Part shown: positions 9,177-17,344 of the stretch, in pieces
Position numbering within the stretch: position 1 is the first letter of the stretch
Layout: the number at the start of each line of letters is the position of its first letter
Assembly: GCF_001949145.1 (NCBI RefSeq)
Contig: NW_019091365.1
Location: forward strand, 561,840 to 579,183
Direction of reading: 5' to 3'
DNA from: Acanthaster planci
Lineage: Eukaryota > Echinodermata > Asteroidea > Valvatida > Acanthasteridae
Length of the DNA: 17,344 bases
Translations under genes and position numbers: made by a program
The notes under the pieces: model-generated
What the model saw: only the letters and a program-made list of their open reading frames with translations
What the model was told of the DNA's origin: nothing
Databases searched by the model: none

Positions 9177-11110
9177 GTGAGTTCTTGCAATGAAGCAACG
9201 CAACACTCAGACTTCCATTTGTTAGCACTCATACAATTTGAACATAACAATGCAAAAATCAGTGATGGAACAAGACCCCTCCCCAACAAGCCAAGCCCCA
9301 CCCCCTTTACCCCCTCAGAAGTTGAAAAAGAGCACCAGAACATGATCATGTTGTGACTTCTGGGCAAGTAACCTTGGTTTTTGGGGGGGGGTTTGGTGGA
9401 GGCTAATAGTTTCCTTGCCCAGCACAATTCTGAGATGCAGTTTTGTGCACATTCCGTTGAAAATTTCAATCTATATGCTCTCAAACCAGAAGCCTTATGG
9501 ACATCTTTTTATTAGAGGAGTGTGGCATTAAATAGAAATAAACAGCCCTGTTAATGGTAATGTTTACCATTTTCATTGTTGGAAGTAAGATGCAGAGAGC
9601 AGTAAGTCAAAAGGAAATTTTCCTCTTGGCACGCCTTTATGTACCCGTCGTTACTCACTCTGTGTTCCTTTGTAACTTGTTTTGGTAGGCTGACCATGGA
9701 GGAAGTGTGCAAAAAGCACAGCCAGCACAGTGCCTACTCACTCGGGGCATATCACAACCACTACAGGGAGGTGGGTGTGGCTAAAGTGCTTGCCAGGTCA
9801 GCAACATGGCCGTCAATAGCCGACATGCTGCAATGGCTAGCTGATGTGAATTCACTCTATAGAAGACTGTATCCTTTCTTGGCCTCTCCGAGAATATTAT
9901 CCTTGAAAGTACATGCATTTAAGTACACCCACACTTGTTCCGTAGTTGTGGAGACAAACACTTGTCATTACTTGGACTTCATAGGACGGAGAAATGTCTT
10001 TAAAACTCCGTCCTAATTACCTAACAAAAGAAATGGTCCCTCTAACGCTGTGAAGGTGTGCCCGTATACTTCTGGTGTATTGTTTTTATTTTCAAAAATT
10101 TGATGGACATCTGTTCCTTGACTTCTGAATTTTGTTAAGATATGCTGAGAAGCAGTGGCTTTATGACACCATCTCCTACGATAAGTTACACGAGATGCAA
10201 AGTCTTGCGAGTAGGTGGCAAAGAAATGATGTTAAATTATCAGCAGTGAAAAGTAAGTGCAATAAATGTGCATAGGTAGGACCAGAGTCTCCAATTTTGG
10301 TTTTAAATCACAAAACTTCAAAGGACAAAGTTGGGGGGGGTGTGTGAACAATTCTTCTGTTGGGTATAGGTGGCCATGGACTCCTGGGTCAAGTTCGGAC
10401 GGCCTGTTCTTGACACGGATTTCTTGTTCTTGCGTTCAAACGGCTGGAACACGACTCAAGAACACTGTTCTCGGAGCAGGATCACACACCACCTCTTCGT
10501 CATCTGGGTTTAAGAGGAACACACCTAAAAAATCGAGAGATTTTTATTTTTGAACAGCCACAAACAACAGCGAGATGGCTTAGAAAGCTGGAGACAATGG
10601 GAGGTTTTGCAAACTTTAACATAAATAATTTTTCATAACAGAAATGGTCAGCTCAGTTATCAGAACATTAAACCTCAAAGAACGTTCATGGACGCTGCCA
10701 CGTTGCATGTTGCTTGCCACTAGCTGCCAGCTGTAGCTGGTTGTATATTTCTGGCGTGCAAGCAGTTGACCCACAAATCACATATCGCGCTGTTCATGAA
10801 CATACGAGAACAAGACGCCCAAACTCAGCCCTGGGGACTTTTAATCTTTCCTCGTCTAGTTTCCAGACTTGTTTGCTTGAAACTGAACAGTTCTTGAATC
10901 TGGAATGCCTAAAGTAGAGATGCTTTTCCAGGGCTTACATTAATCATGGTTCTGAAATGTGGCTTCTCAGTGGTTTTCACAAGTCCTGTTGTTGCTGCAG
11001 CATTTCTAGGGCAATGTTTTTTTTCCCTGTATTATTCACGGTTACTTTTTTGTGTTCATTTTCTGCTAGGTGTTTTAGCACATGTGGCCTTCTTCATGGA
11101 AGATCGCTGA
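8881..11110 (+). CDS. AIRIM: AIRIM / C1orf109 (AFG2-interacting ribosome maturation factor), four coding exons
   Basis: Complete gene. Exons 8881-9176, 9689-9868, 10140-10252 and 11070-11110 have GT-AG borders and matching phases (2,2,1), giving 209 residues against about 203 in human. In human the protein joins the AAA ATPases AFG2A/AFG2B (SPATA5/SPATA5L1) and CINP in a complex that recycles factors from pre-60S particles and acts at stalled replisomes. Seen: an N-terminal helical region with VWQEA and ANHAEQLQ (residues 33-56; human LWQSA and LAEQLQ), FPDLHERL (73-80; human FPDLKERL), PSIADMLQWL (140-149; human PSVADMLEWL), a Tyr-rich YRRLYAEKQWLYD segment, and VLAHVAFFMED at the end (human ILLNVSFFLEE). 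The start is fixed by an in-frame TAA at 8872-8874. No signal peptide or membrane segment is seen. Family assignment is from remembered human sequence, without a search. Confidence 0.93.
9177..9688 (+). other. AIRIM intron between coding exons 1 and 2
   Basis: Intron of 512 bases with donor GTGAGT. It contains a C-rich stretch near 9281-9316 and a G run near 9384-9392. No exon is seen on either strand. Confidence 0.85.
9689..9868 (+). CDS. AIRIM: AIRIM coding exon 2
   Basis: Encodes residues 99-158 plus two bases of codon 159. It holds MEEVCKKHSQHSAYSLG and PSIADMLQWLADVNSLYRR, the family's central conserved helix. The acceptor is GTTTTGGTAG and the donor is GACT|GTATCC. Confidence 0.93.
9869..10139 (+). 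other. AIRIM intron between coding exons 2 and 3
   Basis: Intron of 271 bases. It contains a foldback repeat at 9940-10015 related to one at the right edge of the window. Confidence 0.85.
9940..10015. repeat. Foldback repeat copy A (CCGTAGTTGTGGAGACA start)
   Basis: It begins CCGTAGTTGTGGAGACAAAC and ends in a perfect 10-bp inverted repeat, TAGGACGGAG (9982-9991) / CTCCGTCCTA (10006-10015), around a loop containing AAATGTC. The start differs from copy B at 17219-17283 by only two bases over the first 20, and both have AAATGTC in the hairpin loop region. Confidence 0.6.
10140..10252 (+). CDS. AIRIM: AIRIM coding exon 3
   Basis: Encodes residues 159-196 plus one base: YAEKQWLYDTISYDKLHEMQ then SLASRWQRNDVK, matching human KRKYLLSSIQWGDLANIQALPKAWDR in layout. 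The acceptor is TTTTGTTAAG and the donor is AAAA|GTAAGT. Confidence 0.92.
10253..11069 (+). other. AIRIM last intron
   Basis: Intron of 817 bases with donor GTAAGT. A G run lies near 10332-10339. TGTTCTTGA near 10406 and TCAAGAACA near 10457 form a loose inverted repeat. No additional exon is recognised. Confidence 0.85.
11070..11110 (+). CDS. AIRIM: AIRIM terminal coding micro-exon segment with stop
   Basis: Only 41 coding bases after the acceptor TTCATTTTCTGCTAG: SVLAHVAFFMEDR then TGA at 11108-11110. The match to human DILLNVSFFLEE and the phase-1 junction make it secure despite its size. A competing acceptor near 10931 (TTTTCCAG) opens a frame with no family similarity. Confidence 0.9.
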
Positions 11111-11754
11111 CGAAGTTTTGGGCATGTAAACAGCTTTTTGGCAAAGACAACACGTCTGCCAAGTCCACCAGTGCAGGACCTTTCAATACAGAGGCTCTTT
11201 TGCACCAGACGTCTCCAGTTGTCAAGTAAATTGTATCACTGGATTGCGGCAAGCATGCAGATGTTGCGCTGGCTTAAGAAAGGTCTTTGGATGAAATTCA
11301 AGAGAGGTGTCATTTTGGGAAAGAAATGTACAGTTGGAGATCCCCTGCCAAGTTGACTACTTTGAGCGACCCACACGATGTCTGCTGGCTGGGCCAAACC
11401 AAGATGCGACTTCATTAAATGTCTGAAAATTTGGGCACAGTCGAGAACTGTGTCACATTTGTTGTCAAATCGAGAGGGAACCAAATTCTGTCTCTTAATT
11501 CAGGATGCAAGTGAACACTGTAGGATTATGCATAGACAGACGTCCATTTGACAAACAGACCTCTATCGTGGGGCGGCCATCTTGCTTTTCTACTATTCAA
11601 AGTAATGTAACCAAACTGAGGCTGGAAGGAGTAATAGTCTGTTCCTTTTATCAATATAAGAAGTTGTATTACTATTATCAGTGGTCTTCCGGGGGACAAG
11701 ACAAACATGGAAGCATCATGATAAAGATCTAAGGGGGGTGTTGAGGTGGAGTGA

Positions 11755-11760
11755 AATAAA
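11755..11760 (+). terminator. Candidate AIRIM polyadenylation signal
   Basis: AATAAA about 645 bases after the AIRIM stop. An ATTAAA at 11414-11419 is a nearer alternative. The call is by position only. Confidence 0.35.
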
Positions 11761-11990
11761 GGAACTTTCCAGATGGCAAAGGAAATACACTTGTGCCATC
11801 GATACTACTGAAGCCAATATCAATATTGAAATGAAAGTCTATTTAGTCTGTGAAAACAGAAAACATGCACATTAAAAAAAAAGAAGTGTGATGTAAATGA
11901 TGTACTCACCCCTCATTAATATTCATTTATGAAAACAAAGGTGTGGCATGCATACATTTGCAGAGACTCTCGTTGGTACAAACGCACTGC

Positions 11991-11996
11991 TTTATT
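11991..11996 (-). terminator. Candidate polyadenylation signal of the CUB-receptor gene
   Basis: AATAAA on the minus strand, about 2.6 kb after that gene's stop. It is the first exact AATAAA I noticed there, but it implies a long 3' UTR, so the call is weak. Confidence 0.2.
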
Positions 11997-12693
11997 TACT
12001 GTAGTACTAATCTGTGATTTTCTAATTATAAAAAGATTAAGCTCAGACATGAACGATTGTATATTTCAACAAACACAGATAATATCACTTTAAAGTGTTT
12101 GTCAGCAAGCTCAGATGCCCAACTAAAAAAGAATAAATAACTCTTTAAAAAAGGTTAAAAATTTTGAACTCCATCGTTCTCAGGCTTTGCCTGTTTCACC
12201 TCTGCCTTTGGCTCAATACAAGTTTTAGGAAAGAAACAAGAATAACTGGCTTTTTGTTTTTTAGAGTAGCATCAAAGCGTATGCTACGGACCCAAAAATG
12301 GGAATATTAGTAATTTCAGACAACTTTGGTTCAAACAATGTTGGCCAGGACATTTCAGTGTCGGAGATGAAGCCTGTGACGGAGGCAACACTGAGATTTC
12401 AAACAAAGAAATTTTCAATGACATTCCGGCTGCTAACAAAACAGCTCAGCACAATCTTTCAACTTCCTTATTTGTCCATAATTCAAACTTGTTTTTCCAC
12501 AGCTCTCGTTACCATTGCTCGAGTTTTCCTAGTCACTTCAAGTACATGTAAAGCCACAACCTTACTCCGAAGAGACCTACGGCATCATACAATGCTTACA
12601 TCCTGTACTTTCCAATAAAGCCAGTAACCATGGTAACAGTAAAAGATGTCATCAGTGTTCTTGTGCATGTTCTATGTTTATCTCTCATGCGTG

Positions 12694-12707
12694 TTCATGT
12701 ACATGAA
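12694..12707. repeat. 14-bp perfect palindrome TTCATGTACATGAA
   Basis: Perfect, without spacer, inside a CATG-rich stretch (about 12665-12722). It resembles the GTACATGTAC palindromes elsewhere in the window. Confidence 0.65.
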
Positions 12708-13432
12708 GTCACATGCATGCCATACACGAGGCACTGAGGGAGGTACACGTGGAAACGTACACCAAATTGACAAGCCTGTCTTGCATTTCTCAAAACAATG
12801 GCAAAGCGACCTAAATCCAATGAAACTGCCCAAAAATTTTGGAAAGAAAGTGTCGTCAAGTTGCACTGTTTAGGAGAAATCTCTTAATAATACAACAGCA
12901 ATCCGAGTGCAGGCAATTTGACATCGAGTATGAAATATAACCTTCGACTGGAGGAGGCAAAGTTTTGGCAAACACTTGGAGGAAAAAGTTCTTTGCAGCT
13001 TTTTCCTGGCAAATACATCTTTGTAGCAAGAGAAAAGCCATTAACCCTACAATGCAGGTCACATGGCTACTGGGTGACCTTTTCATCAAAATATCCAAAT
13101 AGATATTTGGGACAACAGCCAAACCTGCGGAAATTCTGGTAGCATCTTAAACTTTAACAGATTTCTGAGTATATTTCTGTACCTCCCATCCACATCAAAA
13201 CCCTGTTCCATAATTTTGGGGCTAGCTACCTGTAACAACAAAAAATCCCCATATAAAATGCATCTGAACTGGCATTGTTAAGGGCCGAGAAATGGTCAGA
13301 ACGGCGGCTCAGAGATTAGACATTTTTGTTACAAGTTGAAGCCAACAATTTTGTTTAATAAAAAGATGGGAGAGAGTCCCCTCTAATGTTTAAAAAAAAG
13401 TGTGCGGCTTCCGATGCACAAAAAAAGAGCCG

Positions 13433-13472
13433 TTTCATGCAAGTCATAATGGTCTGCCCGGATTGCATGAAA
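13433..13472. repeat. 10-bp inverted repeat TTTCATGCAA / TTGCATGAAA
   Basis: Perfect arms at 13433-13442 and 13463-13472 with a 20-base spacer, in the convergent intergenic region. Function unknown. Confidence 0.65.
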
Positions 13473-14079
13473 TGTCAATGGTTAAGTGTTCTTTATATTT
13501 CAAGGATACCCGTATACCAAGTACTGACATACATGTAAGACGGATACCTGATTCTAAAAATACCCATTAATACACACCCCTATAAAAATTAATGATTCCA
13601 GCAAATGCAAGGCACACCTGCTTTTGAACAGGCTTCATTTACTCTAACCTATCCCTAAATATGCTGCCACCCTGCTGAATCCAATGATAACCAACAGCTT
13701 TGTAAGTGTGAAGCCTCCTTTACCCAACAGAATCCAACAGCTAGAACAAAAGGCCTATTGTTCGCTACTCACATCAACAAAATCTCTCAGAGAGAGCCCA
13801 CTGTTGGATACTTTTGGGTTCAGCACGGTTAAGGCTTATCAAGCATACTCCTTGAACACTAACTAGTGGGTGTTAAGAACTAGCTGGCACGGTAGCTACG
13901 GTGTAGATGGTACCCAAGTTAGACACACTTTGACTTGTGTCGGCTCTTGAACATATGGTAACGTGTAATTGTTGATGATGTACATGTGTTCTTTGTTGAA
14001 CCTGTCGGAATTCTGGAATACCTGTACGAAAAGTTGGTGGCTTTTCTTCTAAACACACTATATGGCTGCTAAGGAGTCT

Positions 14080-14165
14080 TTGCGTGGTAGCCATCTTGCA
14101 GGGCAGTTCTTTTGTGTATATCCTGTGGAACAAAGGCACTGGCCTGAGAGATGGCCGCTACGCAA
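14080..14165. repeat. Imperfect inverted repeat carrying AGATGGC
   Basis: TTGCGTGGTAGCCATCT (14080-14096) and AGATGGCCGCTACGCAA (14149-14165) are reverse complements at 14 of 17 positions. Each arm carries AGATGGC, the core of the YY1-type motif AAGATGGC. Function unknown. Confidence 0.5.
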
Positions 14166-14625
14166 GCCCTCTATTATGCAAGAAGCTGCCTGAATATTTC
14201 AGTATGATTTAAAATTGAACTTCAGTCTTCTAATGATGCTGATTATAAATTCGTTACGCTGTACAAGATTAGCACAATGATTAAAATTACTACTTTCACA
14301 TACACTACAGAACAACAGTTCAGTATATTCGATGTTATCATATAACCACATTAAAGAAAAAACACCCACAGTCAGGTTTTGCTGGTTTCACAGATATCAC
14401 TGGCCAAGTCTGCACGTCATCATTTGCATTATTAATGAATAATTCATCAACTCTGCTCGAGAAGAACTAATCAGAATGCTGACTTTCAATTCAACCTTGG
14501 GATAGGTAGCCAATGCGTAGGTCATAGAAAACTCCAACTACAAACAACCCATTCAAAAATAACAGCACAACATCTACCAGCATGAGAAACTCTGACATGA
14601 AAATATTGTTGAGTGTTGAACATGC

Positions 14626-15068
14626 TTAGACCTTTTCCCCGGAGTAAGCTGTTGGTTGACCGGGAGGGTAGGCTGGTTGGACAGCAGGATAGGCCGGTGG
14701 GGCAGTAGGAGATAAACCCGGCTGGCCAGCAGGGTATGCCGGTTGGCCGGCAGGGTACGCTGGTTGGTTGGCAGGATAAGCCTGCTGACCGGCAGGGTAG
14801 GCCCCTGGTTGCCCATACGAAGCCGGTTGACTGGATTGACCGGTCGGTTGCATGGCCATAGGGGGTTGCTGCTGGGGCGTCTGGGATACAACCTGATATG
14901 AGGGCTGCTGCGGTTGGCGTTTCTTGCAGCAGCAGTGGTAGCAGATGCACCCCACGCAGACACAGACCAGCACCACGCCCACGATGGCAGCAATGATGAT
15001 GGCAACGAGGATGCCTATTGCAAGACCCACAGTTTTATGGACAGTGTCTTCAACATTGATAGAAGTAC
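14626..15068 (-). CDS. Transmembrane and proline-rich tail exon with stop
   Basis: A terminal exon of 443 coding bases starting [12 protein letters not shown], then the membrane helix, Cys cluster, Gln/Pro-rich linker and AYP repeats, ending EKV and TAA at 14628-14626. The acceptor is TGTATCCTCCTAG. Two other reading frames stay open across the repeat tract only because of its composition. Confidence 0.9.
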
Positions 15069-16883
15069 CTAGGAGGATACACAAAAGCATTTAGGCTTAC
15101 ACTCAACAAATACATACATCAATTATCATTTTGCATTCATTCGCGACTGAAGGAAAATTTACACACTGCAAACAACCCAGCCAAAGTTTAGTAACAGAAA
15201 GTGTTCCTGATCCCTGTTCTTATTACACATCTGGAGAATTACTTTTCAAGTTTTCATCGTGCAGAGTGTTAAAATTGTTATTAAACGCATGCTGGCTCTC
15301 CCAAAAAAATAGTGCAAGGCAAACAATGCGTGAAGGATTCTGGTTTGGGCATCAAATTCGCTCATTAATTTGAAATTGGTACAGGTATGTTTCTTGCCAA
15401 GAAATTCGACCGAGGCAGAGTCTCTGAAGTAAGACATCTCTTCAGGTGTCATCATTACTTACTGAAGGTCTCGTCACTGTTGTCACCGCAGTTGTCATAA
15501 GAATTGAACCTGAGGCTCACATCGATGCATCGATTGTTGTCGCATTTGAATTCGTCTGCACCACAGGTCGCTGAAATTAGCGAAAGGCCACATGATATGA
15601 ATAGCAGGTACTTAGCTGTGCGATGTTGAACGCGTCGGAGGAAAGAGGGATGCGACGTGTTTTGGTTACAACAGAGTTGTAATGACTCAAGTCAATTATG
15701 CAACTGGAGTCCAATTTAAGTCAAAATTTGAGACGACAACTCGACTTGAGTTTCAACGGGCAAATGACTTAACACATGTCACGGCGAGCAATTGACTCAA
15801 CTCGAGTCCTTCATCAGAAGATCGGACTCAAGTGAAAGTTAATACGATGATATTTGCAATGACTTACAGTGCGGGTTTATAACGTTCATGTCGTGTTGTC
15901 ATCAAGACTAAGATGTGGTTGTGACCACATCCAGAAACCAAGAGGTAAATTTAAAAAGGCCTCAAAATTTTTTATCACATCATGTGCAAATATTTGTGAC
16001 TCGAATTGACGCAAGCTAAATACTTGGTTCGACTCAACCTCTCTGCCTAATGACTCGACTTGATTCAAGTCACTGTTATAATAACCTGAGTGACTATGTT
16101 GTAACGATTTGACTTGATTAAAGTTACAAAAGTAATGACTTGTTGCATCTATATGCCAGAGTCACTGCATTACAATGATTTGGCGTGACTCAAGTCATAA
16201 AAGTTAGTGGCTCGTTACAAATTCTAAGCTAAAGAAGTTAACCACGGTTGCACCAAGTCTACAGACAAATTAGGCAGAACAGGCTCGAATGAATGGGCAT
16301 TCTTTTGAATGATTTTTGAAGTTGATTCGCCAGGGATATAGCTTGGACAGGTCATGGAAGCTTTGAAAATATTACGATACACTAGGCTTTGACAGATGCA
16401 GGGATACAGAGATTTGCACTGCAGACTTGAGGGGCTTCATTATTCTGGTTTTTGAAAATGTACAGTATTATCCCTCGTAATGTGCTCCGTCAATGAAAAA
16501 CTTACAGAAGGTAGGCGACTCGAAGGACGTGTAAGAGAGGACGAATCCTGTCCCTGATCCGGAATAATCGGTCTTGAACCTCAAAGTGATAGTATTTGTT
16601 AATGAAACAATGTTCCCAGCCGAGGTGCCACAAATCACCCCGAGGTCCGCGGAACGGAACAGAGTCGATGATCCCTCGTAGACCTCCAGGTAGTCCGAGT
16701 TACAGCCCAATCCACCATCGATGTCGACCTGGCTGAAGGTGAGTAGGATCCGTCGATTGAAGTCGGCAGTGATAGTGACCGTGCAGTCTATGAGGTCACC
16801 GTAATAGTAATCAATCTGGGAGTCAAGCTTGTCCCCGGAACGGCCAGCATCGATTGTTCCACCGCAATTTTGGTCCATGTATT
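14626..16883 (-). CDS. CUB / LDLa-like / transmembrane / proline-rich tail receptor (5' exons outside the window)
   Basis: Minus-strand exons 16506-16883, 15463-15570 and 14626-15068 join in phase 1 with GT-AG borders. The first exon here opens mid-codon after an acceptor, so the signal peptide and perhaps more domains lie to the right. Order: a CUB domain with four Cys; an LDLa-like module; one transmembrane helix (about 15030-14950, [20 protein letters not shown]); a Cys-rich juxtamembrane stretch [14 protein letters not shown], likely palmitoylated; and a tail of about 90 residues with AYPAGQ-type repeats and a PPAY (WW-domain ligand) motif. CUB-LDLa-TM order recalls NETO1/2 and LRP12-like proteins, but the tail is like neither; it resembles Shisa-type tails. 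The predicted topology is an extracellular N-terminus and a cytosolic tail. Ligand and function are unknown. Confidence 0.88.
14656..14805 (-). repeat. 21-bp coding repeats for (P/G/Q)AYPAGQ
   Basis: Four head-to-tail seven-residue units ([28 protein letters not shown]) span 14805-14722. A break, PGLSPTAP, carries the PPAY motif at 14700-14689. Two further units ([14 protein letters not shown]) follow to 14656. In DNA the unit is near CAGGGTAYGCYGGTTGGC, so the number of copies could vary between alleles. Confidence 0.85.
15069..15462 (-). other. Intron between LDLa and transmembrane exons
   Basis: Intron of 394 bases with donor GTAAGT. Nothing else is recognised in it. Confidence 0.85.
15463..15570 (-). 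CDS. LDL-receptor class A-like exon
   Basis: An exon of 108 bases with phase 1 at both ends, the usual form of a shuffled LDLa module. It encodes [20 protein letters not shown] then [12 protein letters not shown]. The acidic calcium-binding end (DNC-GDNSDE) is intact. Of the six standard cysteines, the fourth is Phe (LRF where LRC is usual) and the sixth, after SDE, is absent; these two normally pair with each other. The acceptor is GCTAATTTCAG and the donor is TTCA|GTAAGT. Confidence 0.9.
15683..16225. repeat. Degenerate TGACTCAAGTCA / GACTCGACTTG repeat field
   Basis: TGACTCAAGTCA occurs at 15683-15694, and a near copy GTGACTCAAGTCAT lies near 16186-16198. Between them are ACTCGACTTGAGT (15739-15751), TGACTCAACTCGAGTCC (about 15793), GGACTCAAGT (about 15824), TGACTCGAATTGAC (about 15997), TGACTCGACTTGATTCAAGTC (first 20 bases about 16050) and TTTGACTTGATT (about 16109). 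The parts are short inverted and direct copies of GACTC/GACTT. TGACTCA is also the AP-1 site, but the density looks like a satellite-type repeat. Confidence 0.7.
15912..15931. repeat. 8-bp inverted repeat GATGTGGT / ACCACATC, 4-base loop
   Basis: Perfect arms around TGTG inside the GACTC repeat field. No further meaning is seen. Confidence 0.55.
16506..16883 (-). CDS. CUB-domain exon
   Basis: It enters with two bases completing a split codon, then [12 protein letters not shown]. The four CUB cysteines lie at codons 5, 32, 59 and 83 counted from the internal Met at 16878, fitting the C1-C2 and C3-C4 pairs. Typical CUB signatures follow: [25 protein letters not shown] and [14 protein letters not shown]. 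The Asp of CNSD and the TDYS motif are consistent with a calcium-binding CUB. The acceptor is CACACTGTGCAG and the donor is TTCT|GTAAGT. Confidence 0.92.
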
Positions 16884-17344
16884 CTGCACAGTGTGTAAAA
16901 GGTAACAGGAATCATAAAGAGAGAACACGCCAAGAAATGGGGAATGCACCTAAATCCTGCACTGTTCACATCCCACCACCAGGCTGTCTCACCCAAGACG
17001 TGGAATGTCATCTTATGAGATTACTCACGCCGACCCCCGGGCAGGTATTCCATGTCTTGCGCCTATGGATGACAAATGAATCCTGGCGCTTGAAACTTGT
17101 GACAATCTCAACTTTTTAAGACCTGCAGGCACCGTAGGAGAAGAGGAAGAGGGGAAACACTTTGGACAAGTGCAGACAAAAGCAAAACTTATCACGGTGA
17201 ACACACAAATCTCCCGCACCGTAGTTGTGGGGACATACACTCGACCGAAAATGTTGTGGGGACTCAGAAATGTCCCCACAACTCGGTTCAAATTTCCCTA
17301 ACTCAAGAACTTGTCCCCTATAAAATCCCTCCTATGGTTTTACA
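16884..17344. other. Right-edge intron sequence of the CUB-receptor gene
   Basis: Upstream (5') of the CUB exon on the minus strand and presumably intronic. I found no convincing signal-peptide exon here. Its right end carries foldback repeat copy B. Confidence 0.6.
17219..17283. repeat. Foldback repeat copy B (GTCCCCACAAC family)
   Basis: GTTGTGGGGAC occurs directly twice (17224-17234 and 17253-17263) and once inverted as GTCCCCACAAC (17272-17282), so the last two form an 11-bp stem with an 8-base loop, TCAGAAAT. The leading CCGTAGTTGTGGGGACATAC differs at two positions from copy A at 9940. GTCCCCACAA-type foldbacks are familiar to me from other animal genomes, but I cannot name the family here. 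Confidence 0.65.

Larger units (their letters stand above)
11111..14625. other. Noncoding interval between convergent AIRIM and CUB-receptor genes
   Basis: About 3.5 kb with no recognised exon. It probably holds both 3' UTRs. Plus-strand AATAAA lies at 11755-11760 (ATTAAA earlier at 11414-11419), and minus-strand AATAAA at 11996-11991. Palindromes occur at 12694-12707 and 13433-13472, and an imperfect inverted repeat at 14080-14165. Short frames such as 12298-12618 plus and 13873-14139 minus match nothing I know. Confidence 0.6.
15571..16505 (-). other. Intron between CUB and LDLa exons
   Basis: Intron of 935 bases with donor GTAAGT. About 540 bases of it (15683-16225) are filled with degenerate TGACTCAAGTCA-type repeats listed separately. 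No exon is seen inside. Confidence 0.85.

Noticed and set aside
10931-11000. Alternative AIRIM last exon after TTTTCCAG
   Set aside because: The frame it opens lacks the conserved VxxHVAFFMED ending, which the exon at 11070 supplies exactly.
13873-14139. Minus-strand frame with GCAAGATGGCTACC around an internal Met
   Set aside because: The start context looks attractive, but the product is unrecognised, the ATG lies in an inverted repeat, and no supporting downstream exon is seen.
14522-15005. Two further long minus-strand frames over the receptor tail (142 and 143 codons)
   Set aside because: They are frame-shifted readings of the 21-bp repeats. Only the frame with the membrane helix and matching splice phase is coherent.
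17025-17291. Minus-strand frame as a possible signal-peptide exon of the CUB receptor
   Set aside because: It has a short hydrophobic run but overlaps a foldback repeat, lacks a donor in the right phase that I could find, and does not look like a secreted N-terminus.

Overview
The window is eukaryotic nuclear DNA from an invertebrate animal. Its genes are split into short exons with GT-AG introns, it is AT-rich, and it holds degenerate repeats and palindromes such as GTACATGTAC. The gene content (borealin, AIRIM/C1orf109, and a CUB-LDLa membrane receptor) is metazoan. I favour an invertebrate deuterostome (echinoderm or hemichordate), but that placement is an inference from overall style and not from a marker gene. 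I found no bacterial, viral, tRNA, rRNA or CRISPR feature.

Layout: (1) 1-1822 is noncoding and probably holds the borealin 3' UTR. (2) 1823-6684, minus strand, is a complete seven-exon gene for borealin (CDCA8), the chromosomal passenger complex subunit; the exons join in phase to 328 residues. (3) 6685-8848 is the divergent intergenic / 5'-UTR region. It has a 20-bp perfect palindrome with two further inverted repeats, a strong candidate 5'-UTR splice donor for the rightward gene, and a nine-unit degenerate array built on GCGCCCTCTNGTGA, whose reverse complement resembles the CTCF core motif. (4) 8881-11110, plus strand, is a complete four-coding-exon gene for AIRIM (C1orf109), the partner of AFG2-type AAA ATPases in 60S ribosome maturation and genome maintenance; 209 residues. 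(5) 11111-14625 is a noncoding interval between convergent genes. (6) 14626-16883, minus strand, is the 3' part of a gene for a single-pass receptor-like protein: CUB domain, an LDLa-like module lacking one disulfide pair, a transmembrane segment, a Cys-rich juxtamembrane stretch and a repeat tail rich in AYPAGQ units with a PPAY motif. Its 5' exons lie beyond the right edge.

The main biological observation is that borealin and AIRIM stand head-to-head here, as CDCA8 and C1orf109 do in human 1p34.3. That suggests an old shared promoter arrangement linking a mitotic gene to a ribosome-maturation gene. No entirely new multi-gene system is visible. The most novel items are the CTCF-like array between the paired genes and the architecture of the CUB/LDLa/PPxY receptor.
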